In this document: positions 44,755-55,065 of the stretch, in pieces | How positions within the stretch are numbered: position 1 is the first letter of the stretch | Layout: each line of letters opens with the position of its first letter | Assembly (NCBI RefSeq): GCF_001723685.1 | Contig: NZ_MCBX01000010.1 | Location: 27,852 to 91,851, forward strand | Length of the DNA stretch: 64,000 nucleotides | Reading direction: 5' to 3' | Source: Candidatus Marithrix sp. Canyon 246 | GTDB taxonomy: Bacteria > Pseudomonadota > Gammaproteobacteria > Beggiatoales > Beggiatoaceae | Translations under genes and position numbers: made by a program | Notes under the pieces: generated by a model | The model's database searches: none | What the model was told of the DNA's origin: nothing | Seen by the model: only the letters and a program-made list of their open reading frames with translations

Positions 44755-46176
44755 ATGACTCTAAAACAACACTTAAAATACTTGTGTTTCTCAAGTATTA
44801 TGACTCTATTGTCAGTGGGTAGTTTATCCGCTGATGAAACCTTAAAGGCGAAATTTACAGTAGATCCTAAAGAAGGTACAACACCACTTGAAGTACAATT
44901 AGACGCTAGTGATTCTACAGGTGATATTGAAGAGTATAATTGGTCTTCTGCTGACAAAGAAGAAACAGGTAAGAACTCAACAATGACTTTTGAAACTGTT
45001 GGTGAATATGAAATACAATTAGTAGTTATTGATGCTGAAGGAAATGCAGATACAGCTACTGATACTGTAATGGTATTGAAAAAAAATACACCACCAGTAG
45101 CTGACTTTAGTTATACAGTCACACCAGAAAAAGGTCCAGTACCTTTCATTGTAAGCCTAGATGCTAGCAATTCTATTGATGAAGATGGTGAAATTAGTAG
45201 TTATGAATGGAAATCATCAGATGGTCAAGAAACATCAGGCAAACAAGCTGAATTGACTTTTCCACAACAAGGTGAATATACAATCAGTTTAACAGTTACA
45301 GATGATCAAGACGCTACTGCTGAAAGCACAAAAATTCTAAACTTAGAAAGTTGGATACCTGAATTTATATATAATTCAACAGCTCGCGCTTATCCTCAAG
45401 TTATTGCTGCTGGTGTTTCACCTAGTGTAATAGATGCTTTTGATGATAGCGAATTTGATGTAGTTGCAATAGTTAGACCCGGTGTTTTGCCTACTAAGAC
45501 AGTTTCATTTGAACAAGTACAAAAAACACAGTCACTATTTGGTGGTTTGAAACAAGCAATGACACTAGCTGGAGTATTAGCTAATGGTGATGAAATATAT
45601 AAATTTACCTATACATTTGAACGTGGTCAATTCAAAGATTTTGTATTAAAAACAACATGGGGTTCTAAAGTAGGTCAATTTAACATTGTAGCTAAGGATC
45701 GCGCCCAAAATAAATCTCATACTTACCCATATTTAATGGTTGGTAACTATCCAATACAGAAAGCTAAAACCCAAGCAGAAAAACCTGTAAAGTACAATAA
45801 AACTAAACGTTTTGGACCACAGATGATAATGGCTGGTTATAGCCCTGCTAAGCTAGATTATAGTGATGAAGAATTTGATATTATCGCAGTAGTGAGAGCT
45901 GGAGAATTGCCTATCAAACAAGTTAAATTAAAAAATAATTCAGGGGCATTTGATTCTAAGATGGAGCAAGCTGGGGAACTAAGTAATGGTGATAAAATCT
46001 ATAAGGCAACTTTTACTTATCCAAGGGGTGCATTAGGTAGAAATGAACCTATTGATTACAAAGACTTATGGGGTCCATATGCTAGTCAATTTGGTATTGA
46101 AGTAATTGATCAAGCTGAACAGCGTAGTCATAAATTCCCTAATGTGGAATTTGGTAACTTTCCTGAGATGCAATAA
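44755..46176 (+). CDS. Secreted PKD-domain protein with a paired C-terminal module
   Basis: 473 residues. Signal peptide (ends near SLSADE, ~26); two PKD domains (~29-112: KAKFTVDPKEGTTPLEVQLDAS; ~115-200: VADFSYTVTPEKGPVPFIVSLDASNS); then module A (~206-340, from YNSTARAYPQVIAAG to YLMVGNYP) and module B (~347-473, from YNKTKRFGPQMIMAG to VEFGNFPEMQ). AGGAG precedes the start by 7 bases. First gene of a plus-strand operon with 46182 and 47084. PKD domains usually mediate protein or matrix contacts outside the cell. Confidence 0.88.
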   Translation: MTLKQHLKYLCFSSIMTLLSVGSLSADETLKAKFTVDPKEGTTPLEVQLDASDSTGDIEEYNWSSADKEETGKNSTMTFETVGEYEIQLVVIDAEGNADTATDTVMVLKKNTPPVADFSYTVTPEKGPVPFIVSLDASNSIDEDGEISSYEWKSSDGQETSGKQAELTFPQQGEYTISLTVTDDQDATAESTKILNLESWIPEFIYNSTARAYPQVIAAGVSPSVIDAFDDSEFDVVAIVRPGVLPTKTVSFEQVQKTQSLFGGLKQAMTLAGVLANGDEIYKFTYTFERGQFKDFVLKTTWGSKVGQFNIVAKDRAQNKSHTYPYLMVGNYPIQKAKTQAEKPVKYNKTKRFGPQMIMAGYSPAKLDYSDEEFDIIAVVRAGELPIKQVKLKNNSGAFDSKMEQAGELSNGDKIYKATFTYPRGALGRNEPIDYKDLWGPYASQFGIEVIDQAEQRSHKFPNVEFGNFPEMQ

Positions 46177-46181
46177 TTGTT

Positions 46182-47045
46182 ATGTATAAAATATATATAC
46201 TTTTATCATTAATTTTTGTAATTATACAGTCTGCTTGGGCTGTTGATTATAACGCTACCGCTCGCGCCTATCCACAAGTCATAGCTGCTGGTATATCACC
46301 AACGAAATTAGACTTGACAGATAGTCAATATGACGTTGTTGCATTGATTAGACCCGGTGTTTCAGCAATACGCCATGTATCATTTAATGATACTGATGGA
46401 TTCTTGTCAATGAAAATGACTCCTGCTGGAGTATTAACTAATGGTGATGAGATTTATAAATTAACATTTGCTTATGATCGTGGTAGTAAAAGCGATGAAA
46501 CATTTTCAACTCAATGGGGATCAAAACCCGGGCAATTTAACATTGTTGCAATTGATGAAATGCAAAATTATTCGCATACATATCCTTATTTAATGGTTGG
46601 TAACTTTCCTGCTTTAGATAATACAACTCAATCTTCTCAACCTCTAAATTATGACACTAGAGCTAGATTTGCGCCACAAGTAATCATGGGTGGTTATACT
46701 CCAGCTATTTTAGACTATGGTGATGATGAGTTTGATATAATTGCCATTATTAGACAAGGTAAATTAGACATTAAACAAGTTACCATAAAGCAAAATGATA
46801 CATTAGGCTTTAAACAACTTATGAACTTAGCTGGTGAATTAGATAATGGAGATAAAATCTATAAGTTCAGTTTTACCTATCCAAGAGGAGGCTTAGGCGC
46901 ACCGGGAGATGGAACTATAAGTTATAAAGACCTTTGGGGTCCTGAAGCTATACAATTTGGTATTCAAGTAATTGATAAAGGTGAAATTCGTAGTCATCAA
47001 TTTCCTGATATTCAATTTGGAAATTATCCAGAACTGAAAAATTAA
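46182..47045 (+). CDS. Secreted protein consisting only of the paired module
   Basis: 287 residues: signal peptide (MYKIYILLSLIFVIIQSAWA), then module A (~23-150) and module B (~157-287) with nothing else. It is therefore the minimal member of the family and shows that the pair folds and is exported without other domains. It starts 5 bases after the 44755 gene ends. Shared residues include PQVIAAG, DVVALIRPGV, LTNGDEIYKL, GSKPGQFNI and YPYLMVGNFP in A, and PQVIMGGYTP, DIIAIIRQGKL, ELDNGDKIYKF, FTYPRGGLG, YKDLWGP and FPDIQFGNYPE in B. Confidence 0.85.
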   Translation: MYKIYILLSLIFVIIQSAWAVDYNATARAYPQVIAAGISPTKLDLTDSQYDVVALIRPGVSAIRHVSFNDTDGFLSMKMTPAGVLTNGDEIYKLTFAYDRGSKSDETFSTQWGSKPGQFNIVAIDEMQNYSHTYPYLMVGNFPALDNTTQSSQPLNYDTRARFAPQVIMGGYTPAILDYGDDEFDIIAIIRQGKLDIKQVTIKQNDTLGFKQLMNLAGELDNGDKIYKFSFTYPRGGLGAPGDGTISYKDLWGPEAIQFGIQVIDKGEIRSHQFPDIQFGNYPELKN

Positions 47046-47050
47046 TTTTA

Positions 47051-47068
47051 GGGGCTGATTTCAGCCCC
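47051..47068. terminator. Short GC hairpin between module genes
   Basis: GGGGCTG pairs with CAGCCCC around ATTT. No T tract follows on the plus strand, so it may attenuate or stabilise mRNA rather than fully terminate before the 47084 gene. Confidence 0.45.
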
Positions 47069-47083
47069 AAAGGATATTTAAAA

Positions 47084-50000
47084 ATGAAACTATTTAGACA
47101 ACTAATATTTTTCTTATATTTTATACCTAGTGGGGTATTTGCATCAGTATGGTATATTGATACAAATACTTCAAGTTCAGGTGATGGTACATCTTGGGCT
47201 AATGCTTTTAAAACTATTCAAGAAGGCGTAGATGCTGCTACTGATAATGATGAAATTTGGTTGAAACAAGGAACTTACTCCTTATCATCACGAATTAAAA
47301 TCAATAAAGCAGTAGCAATATATGGTGGTTTCTCAGGTTTAGAAACTGATAAAAATCAGAGAGATTGGTATTCTAATACTACAACAGTTAGTGGCGGTAA
47401 TAATGATATAGTATTTTATATTTCTGCTAATGCTAGCATAGACGGTTTAACTATTAGCAATGGAAAAACTACAAATCATGGTGGTGCAATTTATAATGAT
47501 AATGCTTCTCCAAATATAAGTCATTGTAAATTGTTAAATAACACCAGTAGTAGTAATGGTGGAGCAATTTATAATAAAAATTCAAATTCTACAATTAGTA
47601 ATTGTACTTTTAGTAATAATTCTAGTGGTGGAGGAATTTATAATAAAGCATCTTCTCCAAACATTACTAATTGTAGCTTTGCAAATAATAGTGCTGGAAT
47701 TTATAATGATTCACAATCTTCACCAAATATCACTAATACGATTATTTGGAATAATAGCACATCCATTATTAATGAAACTGGAGCAACACCAGTAGTTAGT
47801 TATTCTAATATTCAAAATGGTGGTTATACAGAAAATGGTAATATGGATATTGATCCATTATTTAATAGCGATTTACAATTACAAACTGGCTCTCCAGTAA
47901 TTAATCAAGCTAATAACGTTCCATCTACAGATATTGATGGCAATCCTAGACGAAAGAATGAAGGTGATATTGGTGCTTATGAATATTATGAATCTGGTGT
48001 GTTGCGTTTTAGTAAGCCTAACCCTAATAGCTTTAATGAATCTTATGATAGTCCAATTACAATTGCAGTTCAGCGTCTAGGTGGTAATAGTGGTGAAATA
48101 TCTGTAGAGTATGCTAGTAAGAATGGTTCAGCCGGAAACAAGGATTATACTCCTGTATCAGGTACTTTAACTTGGCTTGATGGAGATAATAGTTCCAAAG
48201 CCTTTACAGTACAAATCAATGAAGATGAACTAAGTGAAGGCAATGAAAGTTTTAGCTTAATTTTAAAAAATGCTACTGGTAGTGCAGTAGCAGCTTCATC
48301 ACCAATTTTGTTGCAAATTATAGATAATGATCTGCAAGCAAAATTTACCATGATTCCTCAAAATGATGCTGCACCTTTAACAGTTAAGTTAGATGCAAGT
48401 CAATCTATAGCAGGAAACAATCCAATTGTAGATTATGAATGGTCTGTAAATGATGGAACTTCATTGTTTGGTAATCCAAGTTCTTATACATTTAAAGAAC
48501 ATGGAACTTATAAAGTTAAACTAAGCGTTAAGAATAATAATGGTGCCACTTCTGAATTAACAAAAACACTAAAAGTTAACGCTCGCCCTATAGTTAAAAT
48601 CAAAGTAGATCCTCCTAAAGAAACATGGCTAGGATTCCCTCAGAATGTGCAATTAGATGGAAGTCAATCTAATGATCCTGATGGTTCAATTGTTACATAT
48701 GAATGGTTAGTAAATGGAAATTCTATAAGTGGTCAAAAAGCTAATGCTACTGTTAATAGTATTAATGATGTTATAAAATTAACAGTGACAGATAATGATG
48801 GTGTAAAAGCAAGTGTCAACTATACTACACTACCTACTGCATGTATTAAAAAAGTAACACCGATAAGAGGTAAACCACCATTAAAGGTAAGCTTAGATGG
48901 TAGTTGTTCAACTGATAATGATGGTCGTGTTGTTAAATATGATTGGTATGCTTCTAATGGTCAAACTGTTTCTAGTTCTAGCTCATATACTAATATGACA
49001 TTTAAAAAATCAGGAACTTATAAGATCAGTTTAGAAGTAACTGATAATGATGATGCAAAAAGTAATAATAAGACTAAAGAAATAGAAGTTTTAGTTGGTA
49101 ATCCTTATACTATTACAATTAAGAAACAAGGAACTGGTAATGGTATTATTACTGATAAAGAATTAGAAAATGATCAGAAATTACCTACAGATATAGGCAT
49201 TAATTGTGGTGATGATTGTTCAGAAGTCTATATTAAAGCTATGAAAATAAGCTTATTTGCGAAAGCAGATGTAGGTTCTATATTTAAAGGTTGGGAAGCT
49301 ACAAATTGTCATAGTCTTGGTAGTTGCAGATTTAAAATAACTCAAGACGAAACAATAACAGCTAAATTTGATACTTGTGAATATACTGTCGAACAAAACA
49401 ATAATCCACATTCCTATGAAGAGAAAGGTTATAGTTTAAAAGTTACAACTAGCAAGGATTGTGAATGGGATGCTATAAATGATGAAGGTAATAAATGGGT
49501 AGATATTAGATCTACTCCTAAGCATTCTACTGGCGGTATAATCAACTATTGGGTAGAAACTAATTCTGGTGAAGTTGGTCGTAAAGCCGTTTTGATGATT
49601 GCTGGTAAAGAAGTTCCTGTGGAACAACTTGGACATTATAAGGTAGAAGAATTTAATCTATCTGATTCAAAAGGAAATGTTCCATTAATAGTAACTTTAA
49701 GAGCTAAGGCAGCCAAGGATCCTTTTGGTAATCCACTTTCAAATAGTAACTATAAATGGAAAAGCTCTGATGGACAAACAGCAGAAGGACAAGAGGCAAA
49801 TATAACATTCAAGAAATGTAGTGATAAACCATATACAATTACATTAAGTATTGAACAGAATGGAAAAGTATATGGTTCTTTTAAAAAAGATATTGAAGTA
49901 AATTGCCTTCCAACAGCCGAATTTAGCTATCGTATAATGTTTGGTCAACCAATAACTGTTAAACTTGATGCTAGTGAATCTGGAGATGAAGATGGTGATA

Positions 50001-50983
50001 TTAGAGAATATGAATGGTATGTAGATAATAGTAAAGAAACATTAGGAGAAAACGCCAATCTGTCTTTAACAGAAGGTACTCATAAGATTGAACTTAAAGT
50101 AACTGATAATCGAGATCAAACTCACATATTATCTCAACAAATTGAAATTGTAGCACCTTATAATGATACAGCTCGTGTTAGCCCACAAGTGATTGCAGCA
50201 GGTATAAGCCCTAGTCAAATAAATTTAGATACAGATGATAGATATGATATTGTAGCTATAGTAAGACCGGGGGTTAATCCTATACATACTGTTAGATTTC
50301 AGGATGCGGATATGAGTAGTAATGATAATATCAATCTAGCGGATATTGGTATCAAAATGTCACGAGCAGGAATATTGCCTAATGGGGATGAAGTTTATAA
50401 AGTATCCTATGCTTATGATCGCAATATTGGTAATACAACAATCTCAACTACATGGGGTTCAAAACCGGGACAATTTAATATTGAGGCAATTGATAATCTT
50501 CAACAACATTCTCATATATATCCATATTTAATGGTTGGTAACTATCCTTCTCAAACTGTAAATAAGCAATCTGCTAGTTCTATAAAGTATGATAATACGC
50601 GACGTAATGATCCGCAAGTTATTATGGCTGGTTATTCCCCTGCCAAATTGGATTTTGGTGATACTGAATTTGACGTAATAGCGATTGTTAGACAGGGAAA
50701 ACTACCTATAAAAAGAGTAATTGCTAAATCAAATGCTACAGGTGAAAATGTTTTTCATAAAATAATGCTCTATATTGGAGAATTAGATAATGGAGATCAA
50801 GTCTATAAGATTCCTCTTACTTACCCTAGAGGTGCATTAGGAGCTGGTACTACTATCTCTTATAAAGATCTTTTTGGACCAGCTTCAACACAATTTGGTA
50901 TTGAAGCTGTTGATGAAAATGAACAAGGTAGTCATCAATTTCCTGACATTAAGTTTGGTAACTATCCAGAATATCATAAATAA
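47084..50983 (+). CDS. Giant multidomain secreted protein with a paired C-terminal module
   Basis: 1,299 residues. Signal peptide (ends ~20); right-handed parallel beta-helix (~22-300; coils such as GGAIYNKNSNSTISNCTFSNN and a terminal DIGAYEYYESG); Calx-beta (~305-415); three PKD domains (~416-672); an InlB-B/Flg_new-type repeat (~676-765, with paired cysteines GDDC and CHSLGSC and the ending TAKFD); a BACON-like beta domain (~766-850); two further PKD-like domains (~851-1025); module A (~1026-1162) and module B (~1169-1299). The layout suggests an adhesin or matrix scaffold. Last gene of the operon, ending 11 bases before a convergent gene. AAAGGAT serves as ribosome site. Confidence 0.88.
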   Translation: MKLFRQLIFFLYFIPSGVFASVWYIDTNTSSSGDGTSWANAFKTIQEGVDAATDNDEIWLKQGTYSLSSRIKINKAVAIYGGFSGLETDKNQRDWYSNTTTVSGGNNDIVFYISANASIDGLTISNGKTTNHGGAIYNDNASPNISHCKLLNNTSSSNGGAIYNKNSNSTISNCTFSNNSSGGGIYNKASSPNITNCSFANNSAGIYNDSQSSPNITNTIIWNNSTSIINETGATPVVSYSNIQNGGYTENGNMDIDPLFNSDLQLQTGSPVINQANNVPSTDIDGNPRRKNEGDIGAYEYYESGVLRFSKPNPNSFNESYDSPITIAVQRLGGNSGEISVEYASKNGSAGNKDYTPVSGTLTWLDGDNSSKAFTVQINEDELSEGNESFSLILKNATGSAVAASSPILLQIIDNDLQAKFTMIPQNDAAPLTVKLDASQSIAGNNPIVDYEWSVNDGTSLFGNPSSYTFKEHGTYKVKLSVKNNNGATSELTKTLKVNARPIVKIKVDPPKETWLGFPQNVQLDGSQSNDPDGSIVTYEWLVNGNSISGQKANATVNSINDVIKLTVTDNDGVKASVNYTTLPTACIKKVTPIRGKPPLKVSLDGSCSTDNDGRVVKYDWYASNGQTVSSSSSYTNMTFKKSGTYKISLEVTDNDDAKSNNKTKEIEVLVGNPYTITIKKQGTGNGIITDKELENDQKLPTDIGINCGDDCSEVYIKAMKISLFAKADVGSIFKGWEATNCHSLGSCRFKITQDETITAKFDTCEYTVEQNNNPHSYEEKGYSLKVTTSKDCEWDAINDEGNKWVDIRSTPKHSTGGIINYWVETNSGEVGRKAVLMIAGKEVPVEQLGHYKVEEFNLSDSKGNVPLIVTLRAKAAKDPFGNPLSNSNYKWKSSDGQTAEGQEANITFKKCSDKPYTITLSIEQNGKVYGSFKKDIEVNCLPTAEFSYRIMFGQPITVKLDASESGDEDGDIREYEWYVDNSKETLGENANLSLTEGTHKIELKVTDNRDQTHILSQQIEIVAPYNDTARVSPQVIAAGISPSQINLDTDDRYDIVAIVRPGVNPIHTVRFQDADMSSNDNINLADIGIKMSRAGILPNGDEVYKVSYAYDRNIGNTTISTTWGSKPGQFNIEAIDNLQQHSHIYPYLMVGNYPSQTVNKQSASSIKYDNTRRNDPQVIMAGYSPAKLDFGDTEFDVIAIVRQGKLPIKRVIAKSNATGENVFHKIMLYIGELDNGDQVYKIPLTYPRGALGAGTTISYKDLFGPASTQFGIEAVDENEQGSHQFPDIKFGNYPEYHK

Positions 50984-50994
50984 GCTAAATTGAT

Positions 50995-51672
50995 TTACTT
51001 GCAATCTGCTTGTTTATTGTTTCCTATCCATTTTTTGCTGAGTTGCAATATTAAATCTGGATGATCTTTTGAAATGTCATTTAAATTATTTGCAACGCTT
51101 CTACGAACATATTCACTTGGATCTTGTTTTAGTTGTTCCAGAATTGGAATAATTGGGCTAGGATCTTTTTTGAAATTGACTAAAGCCATAGCCCAAGGCA
51201 AACGAGGGCGACAACTCTCACTGGCTAAGCGTCTGATATGATGATTCTTATCTTCTGCCCATTTTGCCATTTGTTGCATCATTCGCTGTTCGTCTTGAAC
51301 AATAAAAGGGCGAACTGCAAACTCTGAACTTGAATATTTAGTAAAATGTGCTAATGCAGGTAAAGAATTTTGCCAATCATGCAATCCATATAATTCAACA
51401 AAATATGGAAACAACATATATTCAAAACCATTGAATTTAGTAGCAACTGGCTTTAAAATGTCTAAAGCAGATTGATAATCTGGTGGTAAATATTGATGAA
51501 GACATTCAGTAATATGCCGCATTCTTTGCTTTAATTCTTTTGATTCCCAATCTGTATCAAAAATAGCGCGGCTAAAAGTTTGCTGATCAAACTCTTTATA
51601 AATTGTTGTTATGTATAATGATAGTTTTGTAATTAAAACTTCATTATACAAGTTTTTTAGTGGTTCATTCAT
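50995..51672 (-). CDS. DNA alkylation repair (AlkC/AlkD-like HEAT) protein, C-terminally short
   Basis: 225 residues of alpha-helical HEAT-like repeats: KELKQRMRHITECLHQYLP, FPYFVELYGLHDWQNSLPALAHFTKYSSSEFAVRPFI, HHIRRLASESCRPRLPWA and YVRRSVANNLNDISKDHPDL. These are characteristic of AlkC-type DNA glycosylases, which remove alkylated purines. Relatives I recall continue after this last repeat with WLGK...DWxxKHALRTLL; here the protein ends at KKWIGNNKQADCK, so it appears truncated by a stop or rearrangement next to the module locus. Activity uncertain. Confidence 0.78.
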   Translation of the reverse strand: MNEPLKNLYNEVLITKLSLYITTIYKEFDQQTFSRAIFDTDWESKELKQRMRHITECLHQYLPPDYQSALDILKPVATKFNGFEYMLFPYFVELYGLHDWQNSLPALAHFTKYSSSEFAVRPFIVQDEQRMMQQMAKWAEDKNHHIRRLASESCRPRLPWAMALVNFKKDPSPIIPILEQLKQDPSEYVRRSVANNLNDISKDHPDLILQLSKKWIGNNKQADCK

Positions 51673-51690
51673 AATTAAGCCGCAAGCTAC

Positions 51691-51728
51691 AAACCTGACA
51701 GGTTTTAAAAACCTGTCAGGTTTTTTTT
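51691..51728. repeat. Nested palindromic repeat (AACCTGACAGGTT type) with T8
   Basis: AAACCTGACAGGTTTT followed by AAAACCTGTCAGGTTTTTTTT. It lies 3 bases from the thiC stop codon, between two minus-strand genes. The T8 run is on the plus strand, so by sequence alone it resembles a terminator for plus-strand transcription. Confidence 0.85.
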
Positions 51729-51730
51729 AG

Positions 51731-53335
<1,605 letters not shown>

Positions 53336-53400
53336 TTATAGAAAAAATTATATAATATATAGCCACTGTATAAATAAATCCACTAATATAGGAATAAATA

Positions 53401-54063
53401 ATGCCCAATTTTAATCTTGAACAAGCCCGTTTTAATATGATTGAGCAACAAATTCGCCCTTGGAATATGTTTGATCAAAGGGTTTTAGATTTAATGGCAG
53501 AAGTGCCTAGAGAACAATTTGTGTCAGAAAAGTATCATGATTTAGCATTTGCTGATACTGAAATTCCATTAGCAAATGCTCAAGTTATGATGTCGCCTAA
53601 AGTTGAGGCGCGAATATTACAAGCCTTAATGATTCATCCAACTGACCATGTGTTAGAAATTGGAACTGGTAGTGGTTATTTAACTGCCTTATTAGCAAAA
53701 TCGGCGAGACAGGTTGATAGTGTAGATATTTTTGAAGATTTCGTAGAATCAGCACAAGAAAAATTAAATAGTTTGAATATTAATAATGTTGATTTAAGCG
53801 TAGGTGATGCAGTCAACGGTTGGTATATTGATAATCGTTATGATGTCATAATACTAACTGGTTCAGTGCCAATTTTACATCCAAATTTTCAAGAACAATT
53901 GAAAGAAGGAGGGGCTTTATTTGCGATTGTAGGAGAACAACCAGTGATGCAAGCACAAGTAATTAATCGTATAACTGAAGACAAGATAGAAACTCAAACT
54001 CTATTTGAAACATCTATTACACCTTTATTAGGCGCACCTGAACCAGCGCGTTTTGTATTGTAA
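53401..54063 (+). CDS. pcm: Protein-L-isoaspartate O-methyltransferase family protein
   Basis: 220 residues. Start FNMIEQQIRPWNMFDQRVLDLMAEVPREQFV is characteristic of the Pcm-like subgroup found beside outer-membrane efflux genes; SAM-binding motif I is VLEIGTGSGYLTALLA and post-motif VDSVDIFEDF. The PCMT family repairs isoaspartyl residues, but in this subgroup activity is not proven. It is divergent from thiC. A 12-base GTAGGGTGGGTA repeat scrap follows at 54098-54110. Confidence 0.88.
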   Translation: MPNFNLEQARFNMIEQQIRPWNMFDQRVLDLMAEVPREQFVSEKYHDLAFADTEIPLANAQVMMSPKVEARILQALMIHPTDHVLEIGTGSGYLTALLAKSARQVDSVDIFEDFVESAQEKLNSLNINNVDLSVGDAVNGWYIDNRYDVIILTGSVPILHPNFQEQLKEGGALFAIVGEQPVMQAQVINRITEDKIETQTLFETSITPLLGAPEPARFVL

Positions 54064-54097
54064 GAAATGTGATCTAAATTTGATGTAAAATCATATT

Positions 54098-54110
54098 TGT
54101 AGGGTGGGTA
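54098..54110 (+). repeat. Solo GTAGGGTGGGTA repeat scrap
   Basis: TGTAGGGTGGGTA matches one end of the inverted-repeat element at 21746. It ends there and has no partner arm nearby. It lies 27 bases before the ABC ATPase start. Confidence 0.5.
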
Positions 54111-54137
54111 AATTAACATTTTAAAGTGAGAATATAA

Positions 54138-55064
54138 ATGAGTTCAGAAACGCTGATTTCAGTGAAAAATTTGTCGCGTTATTATGGCGATTTTGGTGCG
54201 GTTCAAAATATTAGTTTTGATATTAAACGTGGAGAAATATTAGGGTTTTTAGGTCCTAATGGGGCTGGTAAAAGTACAACTATGCAAATGATTACTGGTA
54301 CTTTGGCTCCAACAACTGGGCAAATTTCTGTAGGTGGTTATGATTTATTAGATCATCCATTGAAGGCAAAAGCTGCTCTTGGCTATTTGCCAGAACAACC
54401 GCCTTTATATCGAGATATGGTAGTAGAAGAATATTTACAATTCTGCGCCAAATTACACCATGTACCACGTCTAAAAGTCAAAGATGCAGTTGATCGTGCG
54501 ATTGAGCAATGTGGATTAAATACCGTAAATAAGCGTTTAATTGGTAATTTGTCTAAAGGTTATCAACAGCGCGTTGGTATTGCTCAAGCAATTATTCATA
54601 CGCCATCAATCGTAATTTTAGATGAACCAACAGTGGGTTTGGATCCTATTCAAATTCGTGAAATTAGAGAATTAATACGCGGTTTGGGTGAGGAACATAG
54701 TGTCATACTATCTACTCATATTTTACCAGAAGTACAAGCTGTATGTAATAATGTGCAAATTATTAATAATGGTGAACTAATCTTAACTGATACCATTGAT
54801 GGTTTGTTTACACAAATGCAGAATAATCATCTAAAAATCGGCTTACGTCGTCCACCTGAAATTGAAATATTAAAACAAATTGAAGGAGTTGAAGGAGTTG
54901 AACTAAAGGATGAAAATAATTTTTATATTCAATATAGCAATGATAATAATCCTGCTGAAAGACTAGCTGAAAAAGCTGTAGCTGCTAATTGGGGATTATA
55001 TGAATTGACTCCAGAACAACGTTCATTAGAACAAATTTTTGTGGATTTAACAACTGAGTTATAA
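54138..55064 (+). CDS. ABC transporter ATPase (GldA-like)
   Basis: 308 residues, ATPase domain with C-terminal extension. Walker A GPNGAGKSTTM, signature LSKGYQQRVGIAQA, Walker B IVILDEPTVGLDP, His switch LSTHIL. The segment LGYLPEQPPLYRDMVVEEYL is typical of the GldA/NatA class. It overlaps nothing and is followed after 1 base by its permease gene. In many Gammaproteobacteria this pair precedes a GldG-type periplasmic protein and a DUF4340 protein; neither is present here. Confidence 0.93.
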   Translation: MSSETLISVKNLSRYYGDFGAVQNISFDIKRGEILGFLGPNGAGKSTTMQMITGTLAPTTGQISVGGYDLLDHPLKAKAALGYLPEQPPLYRDMVVEEYLQFCAKLHHVPRLKVKDAVDRAIEQCGLNTVNKRLIGNLSKGYQQRVGIAQAIIHTPSIVILDEPTVGLDPIQIREIRELIRGLGEEHSVILSTHILPEVQAVCNNVQIINNGELILTDTIDGLFTQMQNNHLKIGLRRPPEIEILKQIEGVEGVELKDENNFYIQYSNDNNPAERLAEKAVAANWGLYELTPEQRSLEQIFVDLTTEL

Positions 55065-55065
55065 T

